A stretch of DNA of 64,000 nt from Symbiodinium natans. Its lineage: Eukaryota; Sar; Dinophyceae; Suessiales; Symbiodiniaceae. The notes under the pieces were generated by a model, which saw only the letters and a list, made by a program, of their open reading frames with translations, ran no database searches and was not told the DNA's origin. Positions within the stretch are counted from its first letter, which is position 1. Each line of letters begins with the position of its first letter. The stretch covers positions 1 to 64,000 of the forward strand of contig CAJNDS010000539.1 of assembly GCA_905221605.1 (NCBI GenBank), in the 5' to 3' direction. The translations under genes were made by a program, and so were the position numbers. Shown here one piece after another: positions 21,161-32,241 of the stretch.

Positions 21161-21535
21161 GTGCTCAATTCAAATGGCACAGGACGCTCCCGCTTACCAT
21201 ACGTACGTGTGTGCGCATGTTGAGGTGGTGCGCGTCCGAATCGCAGTCGAATCGCGCACGGCCACGAGCTCTTAGTGCCTCCGCGTTCCGGAGAAGACCT
21301 CGGGGCTAAGCGAGAATCATGTTAATGCTGGGTGTCGCGATGTTGGACAGCGTGCCCGGGCGTGATTTTGTGTATGGCTCGTGCATCCGTCGACGGCAGC
21401 TCGAACCATTGTGGCGCTATAGTTCCGCGCACGCGCGGGGGTGGTCGACTTCTTATCGTATGAAAATGTATCATGCACTGTTGGGGTCTACGCCAGCACA
21501 ACTATGCTGTGTAGGCCGAGTACTTGGAGGTTCAG

Positions 21536-21645
21536 GGTACTTATTAACCCAACAGTAACTGTACTTATATATATATATATAGCACATGAATATATATACA
21601 TATATATCTGTACTTATTAACCCAATAATGACTGTACTTAGAACC
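21536..21645 (+). repeat. duplicated TACTTATTAACCCAA segment flanking an AT tract
   Basis: ACTTATTAACCCAA followed by an A-rich stretch and TGTACTTA occurs at about 21538 and again at about 21612, separated by an (AT)n run with GCACATGAATATAT. Confidence 0.5.
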
Positions 21646-22617
21646 CCATGATAGCCATACCAAGTATAGGCAGCCGAGGCTCCTTTCCTTTCGCCTGGCC
21701 CTTCACCTCGAAGAGCTCCGCCTGGCTACGCTTCCTTTGCCAGCTGGCTATACACAAGGGGGACCCCTAGTTACCTAGTTTACTTCCCCGAATAGTAGGA
21801 TTCCCTCCGAATCAGGGCCCCAATAAGGTCCCCTAATGTTCTTATATGGTAAACTCCATAAAGGTTTAGGGATGATCAGAGCCGGGATTCCCTTTGGTAT
21901 ACCTTTTGGGGTATGGGGAGAAGGATGTTCCAACTTTTTGGGGAGTTTACTGTAGACGCAAAGAGTACACATAGCCGGCCCATGTGGCAGCAAACTACAT
22001 CATCCAACACAAGGCTGGGTTCTGGCCGGCAGAGCTCCTCATGAAGGGGCACCCTTAAGGATTTCTTATCAGGAATCTTTCACCTTTTGCCATGACCACT
22101 TTTGTTTGTTGCGAGGGTATGAAAGGTGCGTCAAACGTGGGCCTTTGCTTTTCTGAGAGCCGTGCTGTGCTGCGCTGTCAGCTGAGGCAGCTTCGCCTCA
22201 CTGCGCCACAGGGTGTGACCGTCAGCTGCCCAAGTGGCGAAGCCTTGGGCGGCCAAGCTCACGGAGGACCCAGTGCCTTGACCTCCAGTTCATGGTCGCT
22301 GAACCTGTGACCGTAGTGAGGTTGTAGGAGGCCTGTCTCCAAGCAGAGTTATACAATGCAGCTGCTACTCTTGACACGATGATGATCAAGCGTTAGGCAC
22401 GGGCTTGCCTATCAGCGTTTTGAATTTGTGTACGAAATTGCCTATAGATCTTGTGACAGCCTCGGAATGATCTCAGCGACAAGTCACTGCATCAATTTGA
22501 GGCGAAGCTGTCCAGTACACAAATGTTTCCACACCACAGACCTGGAGACTCTTGGCTACTCAGCAAAGGCCGGGCCAAAAACAAGTGGAGTCTCCTAATT
22601 AATGTCATTCTGAAAAA

Positions 22618-22618
<1 letters not shown>

Positions 22619-22648
<30 letters not shown>
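22619..22648 (+). repeat. (CA)n microsatellite
   Basis: About 14 uninterrupted CA dinucleotides. A shorter (CA)n tract lies at 29160-29181. Confidence 0.9.
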
Positions 22649-22651
<3 letters not shown>

Positions 22652-23458
22652 GACGGCGGTATTCTATGCAGATCAGCGGAACCGTTGTGCCTGTGGGCTT
22701 TCCGTACAAGAGTCAACATCGCAAGATCGGCTCTCTGCTTGTCCTGTTGCGAGGTTGGCCCTGCTAAGCCGCTGCACTCCACAAGGCAACCTGAAGCTCC
22801 AAAGCCTGACTTTCGCCGCGAGAGTTTCTTGTGCCCCACTAGTCTTTCGGTTGGATGGAATCTCGGTGCGAAGGGGTGGCATGGGGGCGCTGCAGCCGCC
22901 TCCTTGTAAACGCTCTCCCTAGTGTACGAACTTCTCCCGACCCATCCTAATCTGAGTGGGCCATGAGAACCATCAGGACTCTGGACGTGAACCCAGCTTT
23001 GAAAACCTCAAGATTCGAAGCTTCCTTGTGCCCGGATTATCCTGGAAGTCTTGTGCAGATTCTTCTGGCGACTCATCTGTGCTGTTGGAGCTCCAAGCGC
23101 CACCATCTTCAGCCAGCGAGGCAGACAGATAGGAAAACATGCTTCACAGAGAAAGTCAGCGGGATTGTGCTTGCACTGCTTGCCACCTTGGGGGTCGTTC
23201 AAGGATTCTGGCTTGCAGTTTTTTTGCGCTTGCCAAGGCTCCAGGTGAGTGGCTGGCCTTGCCCGTCTTCTCGTCGACCACGGAGAAGGTGCTGCCTTTC
23301 TGTTTCTCGCACAACTGTCAGGATACCTCCCACCTTTCGGTTTAGCCTTCCAAGTTTTTGTTTCTCGCGCAAATTAACCTTAGAGCTTTAAACCGTCAAG
23401 CCGGGAGCTGTGACAGGAGCTGCTCATGTCAAATGTCAAGAATGAGTCAATGAAGGAT

Positions 23459-23640
23459 CAAATCTTGTGAAGGAGACCTTCGCTTCAGTGCAGACTTGGG
23501 CACTACGCTTGGGGGACAGCCTCGCGGAGGCGTGGCTCAAATACCGAAACGTTGTAGGGATGTTGTTGTGGGCGAAGTTTCTCCTGAATGCTGTAGGTGC
23601 AGACATTGCACACATCACCGCGGCAGCTTGGCAGACAAGT
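23459..23640 (+). CDS. possible exon, helical segment
   Basis: The plus frame reads KETFASVQTWALRLGDSLAE, then AWLKYRNVVGMLLWAKFLLN and AVGADIAHITAAAW. The pattern is strongly amphipathic to hydrophobic helical and looks real. The surrounding sequence does not give a gene model and no family is recognised. Confidence 0.35.
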
Positions 23641-23729
23641 TCAGGGGGGCATTCAGAGTCCAGTGCACAAAGGCCAACTCGGCTGTCAAGCTCAAAATTA
23701 TGGAAAAGAATGAGTTCTGATTAATAGGA

Positions 23730-25770
23730 AACATTGAAGGCGTGTCGGAATCGAGTCGTTGCTGTTGGCAGATGTATGAGAGGGGACATGAGACATGGAT
23801 GTCCGCAGCAGTTTGCAACCATCCACGTGGCTCTGGCAAATAGCCTGGCGGTTTCAGGAGATATCCTGTGGATAACAGGTGTGCAAGTGCTTGTGTCCTC
23901 CTGTCCCCAGCTAGCATGAGTAATTTTTGCGTAGCGTAAAGCTCATTAAAGAGCCAACCTAGCACCTCACAGATACAGGGGATAAGCTGGCGCACGCAAG
24001 GCCAGCCGAGTCGGGAACACACAGGCTCGAGATCGAAGACCGACATGTCGGTGGCCAGAAGGGGCGTGTGCAGCTAGTCGGAAAGCGCAGATACCAGTAG
24101 CGAGTGTCAGATGGACCGACCGGCCGGAAACTAAGCCACCATGGCAATGGCCCACTCGCTCTGCTATAGCAGAGGCACTTGCTAGATGGCGAGGATTTGG
24201 GAGCACTTGAACTCGCGATGCCGTCTGCCTTAAACAAGCTGCAGTCAGCGATACGCGACAGTTCATGTCGACATGCTGATGGGGCTGTGAATCCGTTGAA
24301 AAGAACTTACTTCAGTTCAGAATTTGTGTAACTCAGAGACAGGCAGGATGACACTGTGACGCATATGCCAATCTAGTCAGCCATGCTGTTATGCGATGCC
24401 GGCCGAAGCACCCCAATCACTGAGCTCATACCCGGTCATACCCATTCTGCACATTTGGGATTGAAAGGCTCTGTTTGTCAGAGCTTTTGTACATCTTTTT
24501 TATGCTTATGTTTCGCACTTTCTAACTGGCGATTTGTGCTTCACATGTCCGCTGCCAGTGCTTAAGGATGCTGCGTCCGTCTGCACGGCGCGGAGGAAGC
24601 TTGGCCGAAGCGCTGGCATGCACATCGTTCTGTGCAGCTGTGGCTGGAGATCACCAGGACTTGCGTGTTGAATTGGCACTATCATAAATAGCTGGGTGAC
24701 AGAAGCAGTGCGTGGCATGGCAAACGATGCTGCAGCCGTTCACGATTGGGTGTGATCTCCTGATGGGTTCACGCATCCAGTTCCGGAAGCACGTTTCGTG
24801 TTGTAAGATGTTAACTTTCCTCTGCGATGCTGGCATGTCTTGGCTCAAATGTAGCATAACCAGCCCACACACCGCAGCGGCTAGTTGCGTGTGCTTCCTT
24901 GTTGCCGTTCGACTTGAATTTAGCACGGCTTGCACAGGTTTCGGCTTGCCAATCTATGTGCTTAGAGATTAGGGGGAATCAAGTTTAAGAATTGTTGGCT
25001 CGAAGCTCATCCCAGCAGAAGCACAATCTTAAAGACTTTGTTGCCGGAGGCACTTGTTCTCGTCTGAAGAAGTGCCACTGTTTCTCTTCCGACCATGTCG
25101 TGACCCCACAAACTCAGGTCTGAGAATGTTGATATTGCAGTTGGCCCAATGGACGCTGCTTTGCAGCATCTGCACGGCCTTCAGATCCACGGCTTCGTCA
25201 GATGAGTCCCGGGCTCCTCGCATGCAGCGCTAAAGAATTCACTCACTTGCATAGACAGTCAGCAAAAACCTCGCAGCTCGACTTCCCGGCAGGTTGCTGC
25301 AATTCCGAAGCAGTACGTGGTCGACAGTTTAGTGGACGTCACAAGGATTTTCGGTGGCCTCACGCGCGTGTCAGTGCAAGGCAGCAGTGCCACCTTCAAA
25401 TGTTGCTGGGCCTGTGAGTGTATGCGGTTTGCGGGAATGCGCGGAACACATGAGCAAAGACCTCACGTCATGGCCGTGCTGGCATTGTGGCATGGTTGTC
25501 GGGCTGGCCTTGTTACGAATTCTCATGGGCCAGTTCACAGCTCAAGATCGAGAGATGCATGATCGAGGGGTTGTTTACAAGTTTACAAGTAGGGCTGTGC
25601 GGGGCGATCTGGGAGGCTACCGGAAAGCTTCTGGGAGTCTTGTTTCTCAGTTTTGTACCAAAAAAAAGAGTTAGTTGTCCATGATGACTCAGTTATTGTA
25701 CGAAGTTTTCGGTGACCGACTATAGCCTTTCTGGACAAAAAGAACTGAAAGCAGCGTGGTGGAAAATTTC
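23730..25770. other. no supported gene
   Basis: Only short, unconvincing frames are seen. One possible exon near 25310-25440 reads VDSLVDVTRIFGGLTRVSVQ in the plus sense, but it has no partner. Confidence 0.4.
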
Positions 25771-25776
25771 TAAACA

Positions 25777-26012
25777 AAAACCTTAAAACCTTAAGCGCTG
25801 CATTCTAAACCCTAAGCTCGGGACCCTAGACCCGAAGCATGATATCTTGAAAGCTAATACTTGACGTTTGACTAACGTTCTCCTTCCTTCAAAGAAAGAG
25901 CCTCGACCCTAAACCCAAAATCTTCAAACCCTAGAGCTTGACCACGAAACCTTAAAACCTTAAACCCTCTTTTCTAAACCCCAAGCTCGGCACCCTAGAC
26001 CCGAAGCACGTT
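25777..26012 (-). repeat. degenerate CCCTAAA-type tract, ~62-bp unit duplicated
   Basis: AACCTTAAAACCTTAA... through ACCCTAGACCCGAAGCA occurs at 25777-25838 and again at about 25948-26012. CCCTAAA-like heptamers are scattered through the whole stretch. From about 26068 the complementary TTTAGGG orientation is seen instead. Confidence 0.7.
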
Positions 26013-26135
26013 TTTCACTTTCAAAATAATTTCATCTCATCACTCACAGCGCCTTTTCAGCCTAGATTTGGGGTTAAGGGTTTTAGGGTTCAGGGTTTTT
26101 AATTTGAATCCCTATCTATCACTCTTTGTCTCTGC

Positions 26136-26181
26136 CGCCTGGTTTCTCTCTCTCTCTCTCTCTCTCTCGCTCCTCTCTCTC

Positions 26182-26232
<51 letters not shown>

Positions 26233-26246
26233 TCTTTCTTTTTCTT
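26136..26246 (+). repeat. (CT)n tract
   Basis: About 100 bases of nearly pure CT with a T-rich end, leading directly into TTTCCAG and the double-hairpin element at 26260. Confidence 0.9.
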
Positions 26247-26259
26247 TTTTTGTCTTTCC

Positions 26260-26292
26260 AGGCGGAAACCGCCGGCGGTTCGCAGACCGCCT
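26260..26292 (+). repeat. double-hairpin element (DHE) 1
   Basis: Two adjacent stem-loops: GGCGG-AAA-CCGCC followed at once by GGCGGTT-CGCA-GACCGCC. The second stem has a T.G wobble as its innermost pair. It follows a polypyrimidine run ending in CCAG. Plus-oriented, just beyond the last minus-strand exon of the large block. Confidence 0.8.
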
Positions 26293-26609
26293 CAGAATGT
26301 GAGTTTGAGGTGATTTTTCTGGTTTAGGGTCGAGGCTCTAAAGGTTTTACGGTTCCGGGTCTAGGGTCCAGGGTTTAAAAGTTTAGGGGTTTCGGGGTCC
26401 AGGGTTAGGGCGTATAGGGAACCCCTTGTCGTCGTCGATGTCGAAGTTTGACCTGAGTTCCGTCGCAATGCACCGTACCACAGCAAATGCTCAGGCTGGA
26501 CAGGACTCAGTCACGCAGTTGTCGATTCCGATTCCTTTTCTCTTATTAGTCTGCGAGCTAGGAGTTCGATCGCTCGGATTTCGGCACTCGAATGCCAGAT
26601 TTTAATTAA

Positions 26610-26800
26610 TTAAGCGAGGCAGGACGCGGCCACGTCGCATTTTGCGACCTGGAAAAACGGTGCGCAAGCCTGCAAGCTGCCTTTTGGCAGTATTCCAGTT
26701 TACACTGTTTCCAAACCGTACTCGGCATCATCGCCTCGTATCCAAAATCGGGTTCCAGCTTGCCAATTCTCCATCTGTCACCAAAAGCGTGCTCGCCACA
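26610..26800 (-). CDS. possible terminal exon of minus-strand block
   Basis: Two overlapping minus frames are open; one reads WDHVASTLLVTDGELASWN, the other RWRIGKLEPDFGYEAMMPS. I cannot choose between them. Both sit in line with the exons upstream (higher coordinates). Confidence 0.25.
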
Positions 26801-26944
26801 TGATCCCACGGCCCCCACGGCGTCTGCTGGCCCGGTTTCTCATACGCTCGGCACGTCGTCACGGCTGCTGGTTTCCTGGTTGCTGCGCCTGAGGCTTGAA
26901 ATCGCAAATAGGGGCCCTTTGGGCCAAATTCGTTTTAAGGCAGC

Positions 26945-27131
26945 ATCAAATAGCAGTCAATGGTGCCCATTCATGACCCTGAGGCACCTGGTTGGCCAAC
27001 TGCTGCTGCTGCAGCCAAGGAGGCTGCTGGGCCAGGTGTGCTGGCGGCTGTGGGGCCACCGCTTGCCCGGGAGGCGGAAGGCCCGCCTGCAGGCCGATTG
27101 CTTGCTGCCCTCCCCAAACCACAAACCCCAA
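26945..27131 (-). CDS. Q/P-rich exon
   Basis: The minus frame reads QAIGLQAGLPPPGQAVAPQ, then HLAQQPPWLQQQQLANQV and ends near GHEWAPLTA. A possible acceptor (GGGCAG) precedes it. Glutamine/proline-rich, as in transcription-related or RNA-binding scaffold proteins. It shares the phrase VQAGL/LQAGL-x-PP with the next exon upstream, suggesting a duplicated segment. Confidence 0.4.
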
Positions 27132-27239
27132 ACCCTAAAGCCTAAACCTTAGGGTTCAGGGTTTAGGGTTTGGGGCACCAAAACCCTAAAACTCCTTCTG
27201 CCCCAACTCGCAAACATTGAATAGGTCACCATGTGGAGG

Positions 27240-27352
27240 AGGGAGGCTGAAGGCCCGCCTGCACGCCCATCATCTGCGGCGGCTGCATCTGCTGAATCAG
27301 TTGAGTGATCGCCGGGACCGTGGCCAATCGCATGTTGTAGACACCAACTGCC
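27240..27352 (-). CDS. coding exon with LAVGVYNMRL
   Basis: The minus frame reads NTLAVGVYNMRLATVPAITQ, then LIQQMQPPQMMGVQAGLQPP. A probable acceptor is GCTGGCAG just inside the 5' end, placed directly after a CCCTAAACCCTAAT tract, so telomere-type sequence forms the 3' end of the preceding intron. Confidence 0.45.
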
Positions 27353-27604
27353 AGCGTATTAGGGTTTAGGGTTTAGGGAATGGCGCCAGACGCAGTTGAG
27401 GTTTCTGATTGTGTGCGAAAAAAGGGTATGAGAACGTGGCGGGCGTTTTATTATGTTCTCGACCAGTTAAAGTCAGATTACCTTATGCGTAACCAAGGGT
27501 TTAGGGATGAGGAGTTTAGGGCTGAGGGCTTCGGGCCTAGGGTTTAGGGGTTTAGTTTAAATTTAGGGGTTTAGGGTTTACAGTTTATATCTTTTAATAT
27601 TAAC

Positions 27605-27945
27605 ATTTTATGAAGCCAAGACTCGCAATCAGCCCCTCCATCAGCTTGCCCATTGTGGCGGGGTTGTCCAAACCGTAGGCCTCCACCAAGAAAGGGCACA
27701 AGAGCTGCAAGGTGATCCTGCTCACCTTCTTGCCCTTGCCGTCAAAGTGCTCGTGGAAATAGTCGTGCCACTCGTCCTTCTCGCGGGGATCCAGGCCTTG
27801 GTACTCGGTGCCGTAGTCCAAGAGCCAATTCTGGTCCACCTGCTGGAGGCGCTGCTGCACCAAGCCCCACAAAGTCACACATCGCGCATGCGCCATCGTG
27901 ATGGAGGATCGGAACTCCGCACTACAAAGGGTGCCTTCAACAGAG
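27605..27945 (-). CDS. coding exon, unrecognised (YHEHFDGKGKK region)
   Basis: The minus frame reads TLWGLVQQRLQQVDQNWLL, then REKDEWHDYFHEHFDGKGKK and LLCPFLVEAYGLDNPATMGK, ending in TAA at about 27600. Strongly protein-like helical sequence. Unrecognised. Confidence 0.55.
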
Positions 27946-28329
27946 AGAGGGCTAGCCTTATTTATCCCCGACAAGTCTGGAGACCTGAGCCTTTCAAACG
28001 GTCTGGAGACCTGAGCCTTTCAAGCCAACCCCGGAGGTTGTGAACAGTGAAAAGTGTCTTGTCGCGATATGGGGCACTTGGATTCTGGTCCTGGCTAAGG
28101 CCCACTCTCTCCAACACAGGCACGCAGCAAACCTTGAACTCGAGCCGGGCAACAGGCATTCCAAGGGTGGCCTCGCACACAGTGCACCCACGATCAGTCG
28201 TCAGCTCTGACTGTCAGACTCAGAATCATCAGAAGCATAATGCGCTTAAAGTGAAGAGTGAGACGCCACTGCCCTTTTTTGCGACTCCTTTGCGGCGTCA
28301 GCATCAGTCTTCAGAGGTTTTTGAAACGA

Positions 28330-28665
28330 CCTGATTTTCCAACAAAGACACGCGTGCTTTCAGGAGGCTGATCTCTCGGCGCATGGCTCGGATATCGAGG
28401 TGGCACTTCTCGATGTAGTCGGCCAGCATGTCGTGCAACGACGGTGTGGTCTCCATGCGCCCTGCCATAGCGGGCCCAGCCATACGCTGCCCAGTTTCCG
28501 TGCAGCCGCCGCGCGCGGCTTCCGCTCCGCGCAAGGTCTCCAGCAACGCTTCGGCCAGCGTGCCGCCTCCTTCTGGGCGTGTCTTGCTGTCTGGCTTCCA
28601 GGGAGGTGCGTCGCATGTCCCTGGCTGCTCCATGGCCTTGCGCATGCCCTGACTCTTTTCGTGCC
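28330..28665 (-). CDS. coding exon with C-terminal coiled coil
   Basis: The minus frame reads SQGMRKAMEQPGTCDAPPW, then TLAEALLETLRGAEAARGG, and a coiled-coil end with IRAMRREISLLKARVSLLEN. The leucine heptad is clear. It may mediate dimerisation. Not recognised. Confidence 0.55.
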
Positions 28666-28856
28666 GGAGCCAAAACCAAAACCCTACATGCATGTCATGC
28701 AATCCTTTAAGACAATCATTGCTAAATGCAGGCACGCGTGCACAGACTTGTTCCAAACCTGGCGCAGAATGGAGACTTGATTGTTACAACTGGAGCCTGG
28801 CGATTCGGAATATATTAAATTTTAAAAGTATCAAGTCGATTCAAAACTTCCGGAAC

Positions 28857-29108
28857 TGGGCCCCCAACAGTGCGAGACGTAGGTCTAGATCTCATTGTCG
28901 TCGATGTCTCCGAGGCGGCTAGGCCGCCGGCGGTCTCATGACCGCCGATGGATGAGTCCTGCAAAATGGCGGTTCAAGTTTGCCAACTCTTGTTCCAAAC
29001 ATTGCACGAAAGTTCAGTCAAACCTCGACGGAAAACTGGCCGCCCAACACCACGAGACGTAGGTGTCGATGTCACTGTTCTGTCACTACTGGCGGTCTTG
29101 TGACCGCC
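28857..29108 (+). repeat. tandem duplicated segment carrying one full DHE and one half DHE
   Basis: The unit at 28857-28980 is repeated imperfectly at 29038-29150: both have CCCAACA followed by CGAGACGTAGGT, GTCGATGTC, a GGCGGTC hairpin, ATGAGTCCTGCAA and TTTGCCAACT. The left unit has a full DHE at 28913-28946 (GGCGGC-TAG-GCCGCC then GGCGGTC-TCAT-GACCGCC). The right unit has only the second hairpin at 29091-29108 (GGCGGTC-TTGT-GACCGCC). Confidence 0.75.
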
Positions 29109-29499
29109 TATGAGTCCTGCAATGACGCTTCGGCTTTGCCAACTTTATGCAACGCAGAAAACACACACACACACACACACAGTGTCTGACAAGTTTTCGT
29201 CCGGGGGCGCTTCGTCGAAATTGCAACTCACGATGCGTCTGGAAGCAACTAACTTATCCTAACTTATCACTCCGTCTCATGACGGTTCTCGAGCTCTGCC
29301 CGCTTGAAATCTGCAACCGCAACCTGTCCTGCCTTTCGGCAGGACATGGGTGAAAGGCCTTGCAACTTGGCTTTCTTCCACGCTTTGCTGCGAGCCTGCC
29401 ATCGGATTGATTTTATGCGTTCAGTTGAAACCAGGGGGCTTAGGGTTCGTGGTTTAGGTTCTCCGGGCCCCCGGCGTTGTTGACGGCTTTCTCCCACAC

Positions 29500-29725
29500 A
29501 GTCTTCTCCTACGCGCAAGAAGCAATGGACAATCGTAGTATGAAACCCTGCGAAGCCGCCTTCTTGCAGTCGGTGGTGTTTGTGCTGCTCGTCGCCGGCT
29601 GGGCCTGACCAGAACACGGAATCACCCTCAGGTGCGCCGTTAAGGGCACAGTGCCTTCTTTTTCGCGGCCGTCTTGGCCGTCCCCTTTGCCGGCGTCTTT
29701 GTTTCCTGACAGCGAAAAAAAGCAA
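29500..29725 (-). CDS. possible lysine/glycine-rich exon
   Basis: The minus frame reads SGNKDAGKGDGQDGREKEG, then PCSGQAQPATSSTNTTDCKK. Two frames are open, so the reading is uncertain. It continues the K/G-rich style of the exon upstream. Confidence 0.3.
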
Positions 29726-29786
29726 CGGGGAATCATCATCTTTCACCCATTAAACTGATTTCCTTTAAAGGCAAATATGAACACAT

Positions 29787-30045
29787 TCACTCCGTGTTTC
29801 CCGCCTTCCCCTTCTTGTTGCCTTTGCCCTTGGGCGCAGCCTCGTCTCCCTTTGCTGGGTTGCCTCCCTTCCCCTGGGCCTTGCCCTTTCTGTTGCCCGG
29901 GGCCTTGCCCTTTCCCCTTCCCTTTCCCCTTCCCTTGCTCTGGCCCTTTGCTTTCGGCGCAGTCCGCTTCTTGGGCGTCTCTTGACCCATCACACGGGTG
30001 CGCTCGGTGTCTGCGTCCGATCCGTCTTCCTTGTCCTGGGACAAG
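29787..30045 (-). CDS. K/G-rich low-complexity exon
   Basis: The minus frame reads SQDKEDGSDADTERTRVMGQ, then repeats of KGKG, KGKAPG and GKGGNPAKG, ending GNKKGKAGNTE before a stop. Very basic and probably disordered; such tails bind nucleic acid or chromatin. Overlapping plus-strand proline/leucine-rich frames are its shadow. Confidence 0.45.
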
Positions 30046-30414
30046 TATGAGCTCCACCAGAAGGAGAAACATGACAATCACTGAACACAATGATCAATTG
30101 GCTGATTCCAAACATCCAGACATGGTGCTTCGGAGACCGAGGGCGGGGTCGGGACATCGCCCGGGCCCTTAGCTGTGCAATGTGTCCAGTCATCATCATC
30201 ACTCAGTAGTCCCGTATTCAATGCAGGGCAAGCAGCAAGATACTCATCGGGCACCTGCGGACTCAGCTTCATTCCGCTCAAACGCGATCAGTGCCCTATA
30301 CGAGCGAAAACCTCAGCAGGCCTGCCCCGTTGCAATCGTCGTTGGCTTGTCCTGCAGGCCCGAAGGTCATTCAACAGACCAATTCAATTCAAATTGAAAT
30401 GAATGGTGTTCGTG

Positions 30415-30510
30415 CTCCTTCTCACCGCTGCTTCCAACGCTGAACCTGTCGGCCTGATAGGCCGAAGCGCCAGACGCCGATTCTGTAGCGCTATCATCCT
30501 CAGCCTGGCG
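30415..30510 (-). CDS. short serine-rich exon
   Basis: The minus frame reads RQAEDDSATESASGASAYQ then ADRFSVGSSGEK. It is acidic and serine-rich, in line with neighbouring exons. Borders approximate. Confidence 0.35.
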
Positions 30511-30669
30511 TCATGAAACAGCTATAAGTTGAAATCCAAACGCGACTGTATAACAGCAGGACAGTAATTAAAAAAAGAACTGTCTGATATCAAAATTTAA
30601 ACTAAAATTAACAGGAACTAATTTTGATAGCAGCCTCCTCGCTCTGTGTGGGGCCCAAGTTCTTGGATC

Positions 30670-30813
30670 TTCTCAGGCCGAGCGTTGCGGCTTCCTGCCA
30701 ATTTCATGTTTCGCCGCAAGAAACCCTGCATGCGAATTGCTTTGCCGAGCCTTTTCCAGGCCCTGCGCTTCCATCTCCGGGCCGGGGTTCTGCAAGAAAC
30801 GTTCCATCTCGGC
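30670..30813 (-). CDS. coding exon after the telomere-array intron
   Basis: With an acceptor ACCAAAG at 30815-30814 the frame is AEMERFLQNPGPEMEAQGLE, then KARQSNSHAGFLAAK. It joins in phase 0 to the exon at 31112-31053. The phrase PEMEA recurs in the exon at 33.43-33.55 kb. Confidence 0.5.
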
Positions 30814-31052
30814 CTTTGGTTCTATAGGGTTTAGGGTTTCGGGTGTAGGGTTGAGGGCTTGGGGCTAAGGGTTTCTAGGGTTTGGTTTATAGGGCAGGGG
30901 TTTAGGGTTTAGGGTTTAGGGTTTAGGGTTTAGGGTTTAGGGTTTAGGGTTTAGGGTTTAGGGTTTAGGGTTTAGGGTTTAGGGTTTAGGGCTAGGGTTT
31001 ATAGGGTTTATAGGGTTTAGGCCTCTGTGGGTTTACATTTTGTCTGCCGGAC
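30814..31052 (-). other. intron composed mainly of telomere-type repeat
   Basis: On the minus strand it begins GTCCGG and ends ACCAAAG. Its middle (about 31018-30825) is (CCCTAAA)n, with an uninterrupted run of about 12-13 TTTAGGG units on the plus strand at about 30899-30988. Both flanking exons are phase 0 at these borders (...AEEE / AEME...). Confidence 0.55.
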
Positions 31053-31112
31053 CTCTTCCTCAGCTGTTTTCTTCACCGTCTCTTCCAGATCCGGGCGCGG
31101 TCTTGACGGAGC
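31053..31112 (-). CDS. 20-codon exon
   Basis: Acceptor CCTTCCAG then GCT. The frame is APSRPRPDLEETVKKTAEEE, ending GAG before GTCCGG. Charged and helical. Exactly 60 nt and phase 0 at both ends. Confidence 0.5.
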
Positions 31113-31353
31113 CTGGAAGGAGCGGAAATTTGATGTCGTTTGGGTTTGGGGTTTAGGTCTTTGATGGGATTTGCCTAGCGCCCAAACCCATTTGCCAAGA
31201 AGAATTTAATGTGAGACCCTGATGCAATTTGACGTGTTGCCCCCTCCCCCCTCCCCCCGCTTCGGACCATTATTATTTAATATAAGTGTAGAAAAAATGT
31301 TCTTTGACGAAAGATAATGTTTGTTCCCAGTAAGATTAGAAAACTAAGCGGAC

Positions 31354-31449
31354 CCGCCCTGCATTCGCATCACTCCCGAAAGCCTTCTTCTCTGGCGTCT
31401 TCACGGGGCTTTGGCTTGACAGCAGCTCATCAATCTCGGGACCCGTTGC
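31354..31449 (-). CDS. 32-codon exon
   Basis: Acceptor CTTGCAG, donor CGG/GTCCGC. The frame is ATGPEIDELLSSQSPVKTPE then KKAFGSDANAGR. 96 nt, phase 0 at both ends. It contains SPVKTPEKK, the kind of site cyclin-dependent kinases phosphorylate. Confidence 0.5.
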
Positions 31450-31639
31450 CTGCAAGTCAACATGAGGTTTAAGACTGAACTCAAGTCAACATGCGACAGT
31501 GAGTGAATGAAAGAATGCCTCCTCGCCATTCCAAATCATCGGCGTCACGTCCCCTGTGGGGCTGGGAAACAGTTCCTCAGGACAGGTCTACGGAATTCGG
31601 AAGGGACCTTGCTGAGTCTGACTCTGACATCATGATTTT

Positions 31640-31684
31640 AGTAAGTTTCCGCCTCCGCGATGTAGTCCACGGCAGCGGAGAACG
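31640..31684 (-). CDS. short exon AFSAAVDYIAEAE
   Basis: Acceptor TTAAAG. The frame is AFSAAVDYIAEAE. The 3' end lacks a GT: the next bases are GAAACT, compatible with the GA donors known in dinoflagellate introns, but the border is uncertain. Confidence 0.35.
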
Positions 31685-31769
31685 CCTTTAAACAGAATTT
31701 TTGAGATCGTGAAAATATTAACAGGGTTTGGGGTTTAGGGTTTCGGGTTTAGGGTTTAGGGTAGTAGGC

Positions 31770-31953
31770 ATTCAGCGGCGTCCTTGAATTCTTCGGTTGG
31801 CTTTCCGTCTTCCGTGAAAGCCTTTCGTGGAATTGACAAGTCGGCGACATCGTCCGGGTCCTCGTCCGTCACTCTTGCCGCCGCGGCCATAATCTCCTCC
31901 ACCTCGCTGAGGGTATAGGCCTTGGCGTAGCTCTGCTGGGAGTCGTCCATTGC
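31770..31953 (-). CDS. acidic helical exon
   Basis: Acceptor GATCCAG then GCA. The frame is AMDDSQQSYAKAYTLSEVEE, then MAAAARVTDEDPDDVADLSI and PTEEFKDAAECL. It ends where CCCTAAACCC begins, so telomere-type sequence again occupies the 5' part of an intron. The preceding intron holds ~600 bp of CT repeat and two DHEs. Confidence 0.5.
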
Positions 31954-31983
31954 CTGGATCATGTTCAAAGACGTTGCAGCGAG

Positions 31984-32101
<118 letters not shown>

Positions 32102-32111
32102 GGAGACACAG

Positions 32112-32144
<33 letters not shown>

Positions 32145-32241
32145 GAGAAGAGAGGAGAGAGAGAGAAAGATAGAGATAGAGATAAGAGATAGAGAGGGGA
32201 GGCAGGAGAGAACAGAGGGATCAGGGAGAATTGTGTATTAG

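Noticed and set aside
25777-26100. Ancient telomere-telomere fusion, because CCCTAAA and TTTAGGG tracts meet near 26.04 kb
   Set aside because: An end-to-end fusion gives TTTAGGG followed by CCCTAAA. Here the order on the plus strand is the opposite, and the tracts are degenerate and spread through introns.
29777-30172. Plus-strand proline/leucine-rich frame
   Set aside because: It is the shadow of the K/G-rich minus exon at 29787-30045.
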